Source: Pseudomonas luteola NBRC 103146 (GTDB lineage Bacteria; Pseudomonadota; Gammaproteobacteria; Pseudomonadales; Pseudomonadaceae). From it: a DNA stretch of 64,000 nt. Under the pieces are notes generated by a model. The model was not told the DNA's origin. It was given only the letters and a program-made list of their open reading frames with translations, and ran no database searches. Below, piece by piece: positions 47,715 to 56,718 of this stretch; the first letter of the stretch is position 1; each line of letters starts with the position of its first letter. A program made the position numbers and the translations under genes. The stretch spans positions 146,380-210,379 of the forward strand of contig NZ_BDAE01000006.1 in the NCBI RefSeq assembly GCF_002091675.1. The letters run 5' to 3'.

Positions 47715-49058
47715 ATGAGCGAGCTCCTGACTGTCCCTGTATCATCGCCTACCGTGCTGCTCGTTGATGAAGACCCCAGCACCCTCTCTCACCTTGAAGC
47801 TTTACTAGCCAGCCTGAGTTGTACGGTTTATGCCGTCCATAATGGGCCAGAAGCGCTAGCACTACTGGATCAACACCCTATTGATTTGGTTATTTCCGAC
47901 GCGCTTATCGCAGGTGTGGATGGCGCCTCCTTTATGGCTGCCGTACAAGCGCGCAACCCCGGCTGTTTGCGTATTCTACTGACCAGCCAGCCAGACCTTG
48001 CCACATTGATCGATGCCATAAATGCAGGCGAGATCTATCACTATTTCAGCAAGCCATGGCACCCTGAGGAATTACGGCTGAATGTGCAGAAAGCACTTGC
48101 CTATCAGCAGGCACGACATGAGCGGCATCGGCTCGAAGCGCTTACTCGAGACCAGAACGCTCAGCTTCGCCAACTTAACGAGACCCTGGAAAGACGGGTC
48201 GAGGCACGTACTGCCGAGCTTCAGCAAACGGCAGACATGCTCGATCTCTCTTTCGCCGAGCTGCATCGCAGTTATGTCACCAGTACGGAAGTCTTTTCCC
48301 TACTTATCAACCAGCGACTGCCCAAGGACAAGCAAGCGAATGCGCAAGTTATCGCCTTGATACGTGCCTACTGCGAGCAATATACGTTCGATGAGAGCAC
48401 CATGCGTGTCTTGTCAATGGCGGCTGCGCTATACAACATTGGAAAACTGCCGTGGAGCGATGCGCTGATTACCACGCCCTACGAACACCTGCATCCCAAC
48501 GAGCGAGAAACCTACCGTCATTATCCAGCCAAGAGCGAATCCCTATTGATGGCGCTTGAGCCTTTGCAGGATAGCGCTCACCTGATTCGTCATCATCAGG
48601 AGCGCTGGGACGGTAACGGTTTTCCAGATCACCTCAAGGGTGAGGCAATTCCGTTAGGCGCTCGGTTACTCAAGCTTGCCATCGACTTCGTCGAGCTACA
48701 GCTGGGCTTGGTCATGGATAGACGCCTGAGTCACGATGAGGCGTTGCTATTCATACGTAAATACGCAGGCAAACTGTACGATCCTGAACTCGTAGAACCC
48801 TTCATCAAGACCTGCATACACTGTCTGCCCCACGTACGAATTGGTGATCCTAATATCCATGCGCTGAGCACACACCAGCTCAGGGCCGGCATGATCCTGG
48901 CAAGCAACCTTCATGCTGATAACGGCATGCTGTTATTGAATGAAGGTAAGGTGCTGACCTTGCCTCTGATTGATAAATTGATCGCATTCGAAGAAATCGA
49001 AGGCGGACATTACACAGTGCTTGCCAGGCTTCCTGCCCAAAGAGACTCGGCCGCATAA
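47715..49058 (+). CDS. response regulator with degenerate HD-GYP domain (YN-GYP, PA2572-like)
   Basis: Protein of 447 aa. The N-terminal receiver is intact: Asp18-20 (VDEDP), phospho-acceptor Asp62, Ser/Thr near 90, and Lys113 in SKPW. A coiled coil (about 135-180) links it to an HD-GYP fold. There the metal-binding HD is replaced by Tyr240-Asn241 (ALYNIGKLP), the upstream His is missing, and GYP is GFP (HHQERWDGNGFP, 293-304). P. aeruginosa PA2572 has the same YN replacement and is thought to be inactive as a phosphodiesterase, acting through interactions. c-di-GMP hydrolysis is therefore not expected here. Confidence 0.88.
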   Translation: MSELLTVPVSSPTVLLVDEDPSTLSHLEALLASLSCTVYAVHNGPEALALLDQHPIDLVISDALIAGVDGASFMAAVQARNPGCLRILLTSQPDLATLIDAINAGEIYHYFSKPWHPEELRLNVQKALAYQQARHERHRLEALTRDQNAQLRQLNETLERRVEARTAELQQTADMLDLSFAELHRSYVTSTEVFSLLINQRLPKDKQANAQVIALIRAYCEQYTFDESTMRVLSMAAALYNIGKLPWSDALITTPYEHLHPNERETYRHYPAKSESLLMALEPLQDSAHLIRHHQERWDGNGFPDHLKGEAIPLGARLLKLAIDFVELQLGLVMDRRLSHDEALLFIRKYAGKLYDPELVEPFIKTCIHCLPHVRIGDPNIHALSTHQLRAGMILASNLHADNGMLLLNEGKVLTLPLIDKLIAFEEIEGGHYTVLARLPAQRDSAA

Positions 49059-49074
49059 GCGGCCGGATCCTGGC

Positions 49075-49614
49075 TTACCACATCAGATCGTCAGGAATCT
49101 GATACGCCGCGTATGGATCGTCCGCATCTGGCGCTTCATTCTGCACATTGAGCAACACGACCCGACGCGGGTCACGCTCCTGGATGCGCTCAGCCGTTGC
49201 GCGGGGTACTACATCATAACGGCCTTCGTGTCGCACGATCCCCAGGCTACCCTTGCTCAACTTCTCACGCATCAAGGCATTGACCGGGACGCGCTTGACC
49301 TTCTTCTCATCAACGAAATTATAGTAATCGTCGCTTTCAAGCTTTGGCAGGCGACTCCCTTCGATCAACTGCTTGATCTGAGCCTGCTCAGCCTTGCGCC
49401 GCTTCTTTTCTTCCTGTTGACGATTAAGCTCCTGATCCCGGGCAAGCTTTTCAGCCTGGGCCTGTTGGGCAGCCAGTCTCTGGGACTCATCCTTCTCAGC
49501 CTGCCCGCGGTGCTCCATACGGGTTTGCTTCTGCTTTTGCTTGGTAGCCTGCTTGGCTTGTTTCTCGTTGACCAAACCCGCCTTCAGGAGCTGGTCGCGC
49601 AAAGACATACTCAT
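49075..49614 (-). CDS. DUF2058 (YaiL-like) protein
   Basis: Charged cytosolic protein of 179 aa. MSLRDQLLKAGLVNEKQAKQ opens the family; a long Lys/Glu/Gln coiled coil follows, and FVDEKKVKRVPVN with YDVVPRATAERIQERDP closes it. E. coli YaiL is a nucleoprotein/polysaccharide-associated protein of unclear function. Start could be 49614 or the ATG two codons later. It is divergent from lpxO, the same arrangement as PA0937/PA0936. Confidence 0.87.
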   Translation of the reverse strand: MSMSLRDQLLKAGLVNEKQAKQATKQKQKQTRMEHRGQAEKDESQRLAAQQAQAEKLARDQELNRQQEEKKRRKAEQAQIKQLIEGSRLPKLESDDYYNFVDEKKVKRVPVNALMREKLSKGSLGIVRHEGRYDVVPRATAERIQERDPRRVVLLNVQNEAPDADDPYAAYQIPDDLMW

Positions 49615-49873
49615 GGGTGCAACTCGTTCTAAAGCCCGTCGGGCGGGCATGTTACGTTAAAAGACGCATAGTACCCGGACGGTCGGCCCCTAGGCCAGCC
49701 GACAATCGGAATCGTCAATGTTCGCCAACCATCCTGTGCATTGATTTTGCGCAGTGCAAGCATGGGTATAGAGTGAAATAATCACCACCATACAGTCAGC
49801 GCGTTAATATTGGCACACTACGCCACTGAAATGCTTAGCCTGCTAACCAGCTCAACCTGAAAAGCCGAGCCCC

Positions 49874-50797
49874 ATGATTACCTTTATTATTCTTGCCCTA
49901 TTCGTTGCCAGCGTACTGTTCGTACATCTGCGCGGCCGCTCACGCCTGCCATTCCTGCGTCAGCTGGTCAATCATTCTGCGGTCTTCGCGCCCTACAATT
50001 CCCTGATGTATCTGTTCTCTAGCGTACCCTCCAAGCCTTACCTTGATCGTGAGCGTTTCCCGGAACTGGATGTGCTCAAGGACAACTGGGAGGTCATTCG
50101 TGAAGAGGCCATGCACCTGTTCGACGAAGGCTATATTCGCGCCGCCGAGAAAAACAACGATGCGGGCTTTGGCTCTTTCTTCAAGAAGGGTTGGAAGCGT
50201 TTTTACCTGACCTGGTATGGCGAGCCGCTGCCTTCAGCCCAGACGCTCTGCCCCAAGACCGTCGAACTGGTCAGTCGCATCCCTAATGTAAAAGGTGCCA
50301 TGTTTGCGCTGCTGCCCGGCGGCAGCCATCTGAACCCGCACCGTGATCCCTTCGCCGGCTCCCTGCGCTACCATCTGGGACTTTCGACTCCCAATTCGGA
50401 TGCCTGCCGGATCTACGTAGATGGCGAGCCTTACGCCTGGCGGGATGGTGAGGACGTCATGTTCGACGAGACCTTCGTGCACTGGGTCAAGAACGAAACG
50501 GAGCAGACGCGGGTCATCCTGTTCTGCGATATCGAACGTCCGCTCCGCTCGCGTCTGCTGACTGCCATCAACCGTCGCGTCAGCCATTTCCTGGGCAGCG
50601 CCACTGCGCCTCAGAACGTTGATGGAGAACGTGTAGGCGGTATCAACCAGGCCTATGCCTTCAGCAAGCGCTTCGGTGATGCCTTTGGTGGCATGGTTCG
50701 CAGCTTCAAGCGTCGCCACCCCAAGGCATACAAGGTGCTCAAGCCTGTACTGGCCATCCTGGTCTTTGTCCTGCTGTTGAAGTGGATATTCGGCTGA
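49874..50797 (+). CDS. lpxO: lipid A 2-hydroxylase, Fe(II)/2-oxoglutarate dioxygenase
   Basis: Inner-membrane enzyme of 307 aa that adds a 2-hydroxyl to a secondary acyl chain of lipid A, using O2 and 2-oxoglutarate. N- and C-terminal hydrophobic helices (ITFIILALFVASVLFV and VLAILVFVLLLKWIFG) anchor it. The aspartyl/asparaginyl hydroxylase core has the iron ligands His156 and Asp158 (NPHRDPF) and His203 (VHWVKN), with Arg213 for 2-oxoglutarate. Its place beside mazG and relA corresponds to PA0936 (lpxO2) of P. aeruginosa. Effects on outer-membrane stability and peptide resistance follow from the family. Confidence 0.9.
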   Translation: MITFIILALFVASVLFVHLRGRSRLPFLRQLVNHSAVFAPYNSLMYLFSSVPSKPYLDRERFPELDVLKDNWEVIREEAMHLFDEGYIRAAEKNNDAGFGSFFKKGWKRFYLTWYGEPLPSAQTLCPKTVELVSRIPNVKGAMFALLPGGSHLNPHRDPFAGSLRYHLGLSTPNSDACRIYVDGEPYAWRDGEDVMFDETFVHWVKNETEQTRVILFCDIERPLRSRLLTAINRRVSHFLGSATAPQNVDGERVGGINQAYAFSKRFGDAFGGMVRSFKRRHPKAYKVLKPVLAILVFVLLLKWIFG

Positions 50798-50806
50798 TCC
50801 ATCTGT

Positions 50807-50834
50807 GCCAAAGCGCTTAACGGGGCGCTTTGGC
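50807..50834. terminator. terminator between lpxO and mazG, overlapping mazG 3' end
   Basis: GCCAAAGCGC (50807-50816) pairs with GCGCTTTGGC (50825-50834), 10 bp with an 8-base loop. It covers the last codons of mazG and lies 10 bp after the lpxO stop. Confidence 0.5.
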
Positions 50835-51650
50835 CGCTCGTTCCTTCGCCTTGGCAGCATCCCATAACGCATCCAGCTCTTCCAGCTCACATGCTTCCGG
50901 ACGCTTACCCTGCTCGCGCAACGCCTGCTCGATAAAGCGGAAGCGCCGCTCGAACTTGCTGTTGGCACCGCGCAAGGCATTTTCCGGATCGACCTTGAGA
51001 TGGCGGGCCAGGTTGGTCACTACAAAGAGCAGATCGCCAACCTCCTCGGTAATGTGCTCATGATCCTGCTCGGCCATGGCCTCGATAACTTCGTTCAGCT
51101 CTTCGTGCAGCTTGTCGATGATGGGTTCTGCGGCCGGCCAGTCAAAACCTACTCCAGCTGCACGCTTCTGTAGCTTGGCCGCACGAGACAGCGCTGGCAG
51201 CACAGCAGGAACGTCATCCAGCAGAGAGAGCTGCTCTGGCGCCTCGGCCTTTTCGGCACGCTCTTGCGCCTTGATTTCCTCCCAGCGCTGCTTGATGGCT
51301 TCTTCACTCAGACGGGGCTGATCCAGAGGGCCATAGAGATCGCCGTCGGGGAATATATGCGGGTGGCGCCGCACGAGCTTGCGGGTAATGCTGTCTACGA
51401 CGTCTGCAAACAGGAACCGGTGTTCTTCCTTGGCTAGCTGACTGTAGTAGACGATCTGAAACAGCAGATCCCCCAACTCATCACGCAGCTGCGCATAGTC
51501 GCCCTGCTCGATGGCATCGGCCACCTCGTAAGCCTCCTCGAGCGTGTGCGGGATGATGCTGGCGTAGGTCTGTTTGAGATCCCAAGGACACCCATGCTGC
51601 GGATCACGCAGTCGGGCCATGAGATGAAGCAGATCGTCGAGGCTATACAT
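50817..51650 (-). CDS. mazG: nucleoside triphosphate pyrophosphohydrolase
   Basis: Protein of 277 aa that hydrolyses (d)NTPs to the monophosphates and can lower ppGpp-linked stress. It opens LLHLMARLRDPQHGCPWDLKQTY, followed by the metal motif EEAYEVADAIE and DELGDLLFQIVYYSQLA in the first MazG repeat, and ELNEVIEAMAEQD with EEVGDLLFVVTNLARHL in the second. Length is slightly above E. coli MazG (263 aa). It follows relA on the same strand, separated by a terminator, as in E. coli and Pseudomonas. Confidence 0.96.
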   Translation of the reverse strand: MYSLDDLLHLMARLRDPQHGCPWDLKQTYASIIPHTLEEAYEVADAIEQGDYAQLRDELGDLLFQIVYYSQLAKEEHRFLFADVVDSITRKLVRRHPHIFPDGDLYGPLDQPRLSEEAIKQRWEEIKAQERAEKAEAPEQLSLLDDVPAVLPALSRAAKLQKRAAGVGFDWPAAEPIIDKLHEELNEVIEAMAEQDHEHITEEVGDLLFVVTNLARHLKVDPENALRGANSKFERRFRFIEQALREQGKRPEACELEELDALWDAAKAKERAAKAPR

Positions 51651-51680
51651 AGGTCGTCCTTACAATCGAAATACGGTCAA

Positions 51681-51710
51681 TAAAAAGGGCGAGCTTACGC
51701 TCACCCTTTC
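51681..51710 (-). terminator. terminator between relA and mazG
   Basis: On the minus strand GAAAGGGTGAGC and GCTCGCCCTTT pair over about 11 bp (one U-G) around a GTAA loop, followed by TTTTTATTG. It lies 27 bp past the relA stop, so mazG likely needs readthrough or its own promoter. Confidence 0.8.
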
Positions 51711-51736
51711 ATGGTCATACACGGCTCCGGCGGGGC

Positions 51737-53980
51737 TCAGGTGGCACGATTACGACGGGCTTCTATGATGTTAGGTAGCTGGGAGACACGTCCCAGGAGC
51801 CTCCCCAACGCATCCAGCCCTGGAATCTCGATGGTAAGCAACATGTTGGCCGTGTTCTCTTCCTTGTTGGAACGCGTGTTGACTGCCAATACGTTGATGC
51901 GTTCGTTGAGCAGCACTTGCGAGACGTCACGCAGCAGCCCCGGGCGGTCGTAGGCCTTGACCAGGATATCCACCGGATAGGTTTGGACGGGCACCGGCCC
52001 CCAGCTGACCTGAATGATACGCTCGGGCTCACGACTGGAAAGCTGCAGCGCATTCTGGCAATCCTGACGGTGAATGGTGACGCCACGGCCCAGCGTGATG
52101 TAGCCGACAATGGGATCACCCGGCACCGGTTGGCAGCAGCCGGCAATCTGAGTCAGCAGATTGCCCACACCATTGATCTGTACATCGCCCCGCTTGCCCG
52201 ACTTGTGCGGAGACGGCTTGCGCTGCAGGAGATCAAGTGGATCGGTCTCCTTCTCTGGCTCGACCAGCTGCTGAGCCGCATGCATGACATGGGCAAGACG
52301 CAGGTCACCTGCTCCCAGGGCAGCCTGCATATCCTCTGCATTCTTGTAATTGACCTTTTCGGCGAGCGTGTTGTAGTCCACCGGCGGTAGCGCCAGACGA
52401 AGCAACTCTCGATCGATCATGGCCTTCCCGGCAGCCACATTCTGATCACGGGCCTGGAACTTGAACCAGTGAACGATCTTGGCCCGGGCACGCGAGGTCA
52501 TTACATAGCCCAGGTTCGGGTTGAGCCAGTCACGACTGGGTGAACCCTGCTTGCCGGTAATGATTTCTACCTGCTCACCTGTCTGCAGCGTGTAATTGAG
52601 TGGCACGATGCGGCCATTAATCTTGGCGCCCCGACAGTTATGCCCGATTTCAGTGTGCACACGATAGGCGAAATCGAGTGGAGTAGCGCCCTTGGGCAAA
52701 TCGATAGCATGCCCATCCGGTGTAAATACATAGACCCGGTCAGGTTCGATATCTACCCGCAGCTGCTCGGCCAGGCCACCGATATCACCCAGCTCCTCGT
52801 GCCATTCCAGCACCTGCCGGAGCCAGGAGATTTTCTCTTCATAATGGCTGGATGCCGATTTGACATCCGTCCCCTTGTAACGCCAATGAGCGCACACCCC
52901 CAGCTCCGCCTCCTCATGCATGGCATGAGTACGGATCTGCACCTCAAGCACCTTGCCTTCAGGGCCGATCACCGCCGTATGCAACGAGCGGTAGCCGTTT
53001 TCCTTGGGGTTGGCAATATAGTCGTCAAATTCCTTGGGAATATGGCGCCACAAGGTGTGGACGATCCCCAAGGCGGTATAACAGTCGCGGATTTCAGGAA
53101 CAAGCACACGAACCGCACGAACGTCGTAGATCTGGCTGAAATCCAGACCTTTTTTCTGCATTTTTCGCCAGATCGAGTAGATATGCTTCGCACGACCGCT
53201 GATATCCGCCTTGACACCCGTCGCAGCCAACTCCTGCTTGAGCTGCTGCATGACATCGGCAATGTACTGCTCGCGATCGAGCCGGCGCTCGTGCAGCAAC
53301 GTGGCGATCTGCTTGTACTGAATCGGCTCCAGGTAGCGGAAGGACAAATCCTCCAGCTCCCATTTGATGTGGCCAATTCCGAGGCGATGCGCCAACGGTG
53401 CATAAATATCGAACACTTCACGCGCGACGCGGTTGCGGCGTTCATCCGTGGCGTTCTTGACCGCCCGGATCGCACAGGTACGCTCGGAAAGCTTGATCAA
53501 GGCCACGCGGACATCGTCCACCATGGCTACCAGCATGCGGCGCAGGTTATCCACCTGGGCCTGGGTGCCCAGCACCATTGATTGCCGCGGATTGAGACTG
53601 GCGCTGATCGCCGCCATACGCAGCACGCCTTCAATTAGCTTGGCCACAACCGGGCCGAAACGCTTGCCAGCTTCTTCCAGGCTCGCCTTGCCTTCGCGTA
53701 CGGCGCGGTAGATCAGCGCGGCGACAAGGGAATCCTGATCCAGTTTGAGATCTGCCAGGATCTCCGCCATCTCCAGCCCCGTCTGAAAACTGGAGGTACC
53801 CGGAGCCCACAAGTGTTCGGAGGGTGCAGCCTCTGCTTCGGCCGCACGAGCGAATTCGCATGCTTCCAGCAAGGCCTGACGCTCGAAGTTCGGGTCCATG
53901 CTCTGGACGTGATCAAGCCATGCCTCGATGTTGATGCTGCCATCATTATTGACGGGTTGATGCGCTCTGACCTGTACCAT
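51737..53980 (-). CDS. relA: GTP pyrophosphokinase, (p)ppGpp synthetase I
   Basis: Ribosome-associated alarmone synthetase of 747 aa, the stringent-response trigger on amino-acid starvation. The N-terminal hydrolase domain is dead: the HD of SpoT is replaced in LVAALIYRAVREGK. The synthetase has YDVRAVRVLVPEIRDCYTALG, the EFDD acidic motif typical of monofunctional RelA, and GYRSLHTAV. TGS (VFTPDGHAIDLPKGATPLDF), helical, zinc-finger-like (GCCQPVPGDPIVGYI, IHRQDC) and C-terminal ACT domains (VDILVKAYDRPGLLRDVSQV) follow. Length is that of E. coli RelA. Gene order rlmD-relA-mazG is conserved. Confidence 0.97.
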   Translation of the reverse strand: MVQVRAHQPVNNDGSINIEAWLDHVQSMDPNFERQALLEACEFARAAEAEAAPSEHLWAPGTSSFQTGLEMAEILADLKLDQDSLVAALIYRAVREGKASLEEAGKRFGPVVAKLIEGVLRMAAISASLNPRQSMVLGTQAQVDNLRRMLVAMVDDVRVALIKLSERTCAIRAVKNATDERRNRVAREVFDIYAPLAHRLGIGHIKWELEDLSFRYLEPIQYKQIATLLHERRLDREQYIADVMQQLKQELAATGVKADISGRAKHIYSIWRKMQKKGLDFSQIYDVRAVRVLVPEIRDCYTALGIVHTLWRHIPKEFDDYIANPKENGYRSLHTAVIGPEGKVLEVQIRTHAMHEEAELGVCAHWRYKGTDVKSASSHYEEKISWLRQVLEWHEELGDIGGLAEQLRVDIEPDRVYVFTPDGHAIDLPKGATPLDFAYRVHTEIGHNCRGAKINGRIVPLNYTLQTGEQVEIITGKQGSPSRDWLNPNLGYVMTSRARAKIVHWFKFQARDQNVAAGKAMIDRELLRLALPPVDYNTLAEKVNYKNAEDMQAALGAGDLRLAHVMHAAQQLVEPEKETDPLDLLQRKPSPHKSGKRGDVQINGVGNLLTQIAGCCQPVPGDPIVGYITLGRGVTIHRQDCQNALQLSSREPERIIQVSWGPVPVQTYPVDILVKAYDRPGLLRDVSQVLLNERINVLAVNTRSNKEENTANMLLTIEIPGLDALGRLLGRVSQLPNIIEARRNRAT

Positions 53981-54174
53981 CTTACGTTCCTCGGCGCTAT
54001 TTATTGCGCCGTTTAAGTCCAGCCATCAACTGGCCGATTACGCGAGGTTCAGGCTAAACGAAAAAACACGTATTCAGGTGATCTGCGAGTGCTCGGAATG
54101 TAAAAGGCCATTACAGTCCCGAATACAGTCACACCGGACTCACCCTCATTCATTACTTTTCGCTAGACCTGCCC

Positions 54175-55521
54175 CTACCTCGCTACAAACAAAACCATCG
54201 CCTCGACATGCGCCGTCTGCGGGAACATGTCCAGGATTCCAGCCCGCACAGGAACATACCCCTGACGAACCAGTTCGCCTGCATCCCGTGCCAATGTAGC
54301 GGGATTACAGGACACATAGAGCACACGCTGTGCACCCAATTGCTTCATCTGCTGCACTACGGCCAACGCGCCATCACGTGGCGGGTCCAGCAATACGGAT
54401 GAAAAGGTCTGGCCAAACCATGGCGCATCGATAAGCGGCTTCGACAGGTCTGCCTGGAAAAAGTGCGCGTTATCCAGGCCATTGGCCCGGGCATTTTCAC
54501 TCGCGCGCTCCGCCATGACGGAAACGCCTTCTACGCCAACCACGGCATGCACATGCTGCGCCAATGGCAGGGCGAAATTGCCAAGTCCGCAAAACAGATC
54601 GAGCACCCGCTCATTCGGCTCCGGCGCAAGCCAGTCAAGCGCCTGTGCAATCATCGCCTCGTTAACCGATGCATTGACCTGTACGAAATCACCCGGACGG
54701 TAGGCAATCGTCAGGTTCCATGGCTCCAGTCGGTAGCTAAGTGCTGCCTCGGGCTCGTCGGGATACGGCTCACCTTCAGCCTGCCACCAGAGCTGAACCG
54801 AGTGCTCCGTGCAGAAATGCCGCAGATGATCGCTGTCACGCGGCGAGAGCGGACGCGTGACCCGCACCAGCATGGCGCAGGCCGTCCCTTGAAACAGCTC
54901 GACGTGACCAATGGCTTGCGGCTGCTCCAACCCGACAAGTAAAGCCGGTAGCGCCCTGGCGATAGGCTGCAATGGCTCAACCAGCACACCACAGGCCTCC
55001 AGCGGAACGATATCCTGGCTGGCAAGCGCCCGAAATCCAACATCCAGGCGGCGAGCCTTGGCATCCCAGCGCACCGCGATGCGTGCACGACGCCGATAGC
55101 CCAGCTCTGGGCCATGCAGTGGCGCAGCCCATTCATTGGGCGTCATGCCAGCAAATCGCTGTAGTTGCTCGGCCAATGTACGCTGCTTGAGTGCCAATTG
55201 AGCCTCATGCGGAATGTGCTGCAGGGTGCAGCCACCGCAACGGCCAGCCATGGCGCACGAAGGCAGGCGTCGTTCGCCACTGGGCTCAAGCACCCGCTCC
55301 ACACGCGCCTCAACCACCTGGCTTTTGGCAGACAACACACGTGCCTCAACCGTTTCCGATGACAAGGCACCCGAAACGAACCAGGTCCGACCTTCGAGAT
55401 AGGCGATACCCCGGCCATCATTGGCCATCTTCTCAATGGTCAGGCGCTGTTTCTTGCCGACCGGAACCGACGAGGCCCGGCTACCGCCGCTCGGCTGAAA
55501 ACGCAGCCCTTTTGCACGCAT
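54175..55521 (-). CDS. rlmD: 23S rRNA (uracil-1939-C5) methyltransferase
   Basis: SAM-dependent methyltransferase of 448 aa with an iron-sulfur cluster. An N-terminal TRAM domain ([20 protein letters not shown]) is followed by the cluster cysteines in [10 protein letters not shown] plus a later Cys (EACGVL), the SAM site [22 protein letters not shown], and the catalytic Cys in [11 protein letters not shown]. The ATG at 55521 has AAGAGA upstream; the frame opens with a TTG at 55539. It follows cysM by 26 bp on the same strand. Confidence 0.95.
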   Translation of the reverse strand: MRAKGLRFQPSGGSRASSVPVGKKQRLTIEKMANDGRGIAYLEGRTWFVSGALSSETVEARVLSAKSQVVEARVERVLEPSGERRLPSCAMAGRCGGCTLQHIPHEAQLALKQRTLAEQLQRFAGMTPNEWAAPLHGPELGYRRRARIAVRWDAKARRLDVGFRALASQDIVPLEACGVLVEPLQPIARALPALLVGLEQPQAIGHVELFQGTACAMLVRVTRPLSPRDSDHLRHFCTEHSVQLWWQAEGEPYPDEPEAALSYRLEPWNLTIAYRPGDFVQVNASVNEAMIAQALDWLAPEPNERVLDLFCGLGNFALPLAQHVHAVVGVEGVSVMAERASENARANGLDNAHFFQADLSKPLIDAPWFGQTFSSVLLDPPRDGALAVVQQMKQLGAQRVLYVSCNPATLARDAGELVRQGYVPVRAGILDMFPQTAHVEAMVLFVAR

Positions 55522-55547
55522 ACTGTTCTCTTGAATCAAACCCGCGT

Positions 55548-56447
55548 TTAACGCGGATCATAAACACCAGTAGAAAGATAACGGTCACCACGATCACAAA
55601 TGATCGCCACGATGACTGCATTCTCAACTTCTTTGGAAATACGCAGCGCAGCCGCTACGGAACCACCCGACGATACGCCGCAGAAAATACCCTCTTCCCG
55701 GGCCAGACGGCGCATCACGTCTTCCGCCTCTTCCTGGCTCATGTCGACAATACGATCCACACGCGTGGCATCGAAAATCTTTGGCAGGTACTCCTGCGGC
55801 CACCGGCGGATACCGGGAATGGCGGCACCTTCGCTCGGCTGCAGTCCGACGATCTGCACCTCAGGATTCTGCTCCTTCAGGTAGCGCGACACGCCCATGA
55901 TGGTACCGGTGGTACCCATGGAACTGACGAAGTGCGTGATGCTACCGCCGGTCTGCTGCCAGATTTCAGGGCCGGTCGAGCTGTAGTGGGCAGAAGGGTT
56001 GTCCCCATTGCCGAACTGATCCAGCACCTTGCCCTTGCCCTCGGCCTGCATACGGGTCGCCAGATCACGCGCACCCTCCATGCCTTCTTCGCGACTGACC
56101 AGGATCAACTCGGCGCCATAAGCCGTCATAGCCGCCTTGCGCTCAGCGCTGGAGTTATCCGGCATGATCAGAACCATGCGATAACCCTTGATGGCTGCAG
56201 CCATCGCCAGGGCAATGCCCGTATTGCCCGAGGTCGCCTCGATCAGTGTATCGCCCGGCTGGATGTCACCGCGCAACTCGGCACGCGTGATCATCGAAAG
56301 GGCTGGCCGATCCTTTACCGATCCGGCCGGATTATTGCCTTCCAGCTTGACCAGCAGGGTATTGGATGTCTCACCGGGCAGGCGCTGCAAACGCACCAGC
56401 GGTGTATTGCCGACGCAGTCGGCAATGGTCGGATACTGCACGCTCAT
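55548..56447 (-). CDS. cysM: cysteine synthase B (O-acetylserine sulfhydrylase)
   Basis: PLP enzyme of 299 aa making cysteine (or S-sulfocysteine from thiosulfate) from O-acetylserine. The PLP Lys is in [10 protein letters not shown]. The substrate loop [10 protein letters not shown], the glycine loop [12 protein letters not shown] and CGVSSGGS binding the phosphate are all present. CysM-specific [13 protein letters not shown] separates it from CysK. The tail [13 protein letters not shown] is usual. It is divergent from gacS and just ahead of rlmD, the standard Pseudomonas order. Confidence 0.96.
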   Translation of the reverse strand: MSVQYPTIADCVGNTPLVRLQRLPGETSNTLLVKLEGNNPAGSVKDRPALSMITRAELRGDIQPGDTLIEATSGNTGIALAMAAAIKGYRMVLIMPDNSSAERKAAMTAYGAELILVSREEGMEGARDLATRMQAEGKGKVLDQFGNGDNPSAHYSSTGPEIWQQTGGSITHFVSSMGTTGTIMGVSRYLKEQNPEVQIVGLQPSEGAAIPGIRRWPQEYLPKIFDATRVDRIVDMSQEEAEDVMRRLAREEGIFCGVSSGGSVAAALRISKEVENAVIVAIICDRGDRYLSTGVYDPR

Positions 56448-56718
56448 GGAATTCGCTCGGTTCCGCTGCCTTTGAATAGGCCTCTATGATACCGGCAAAT
56501 GAGGGGCGTTCCCTAATCCCATGATGCGCGGGATGAATAAAGGCGATATCAGGTCGTCTTTTCCGCAGCCTCTGGCCGTGAGTTGACACCACGACTCCAG
56601 CATTTTCGGCCTGTTTACTCCCGCGGAGAACCGTTTAGCGACCATCCGCCACAAAATCGTCCCGGCAATCGAAACAAGTGTTTTACACTTTCCCCATTGT
56701 TGCTCTGGAGACGGGTAA

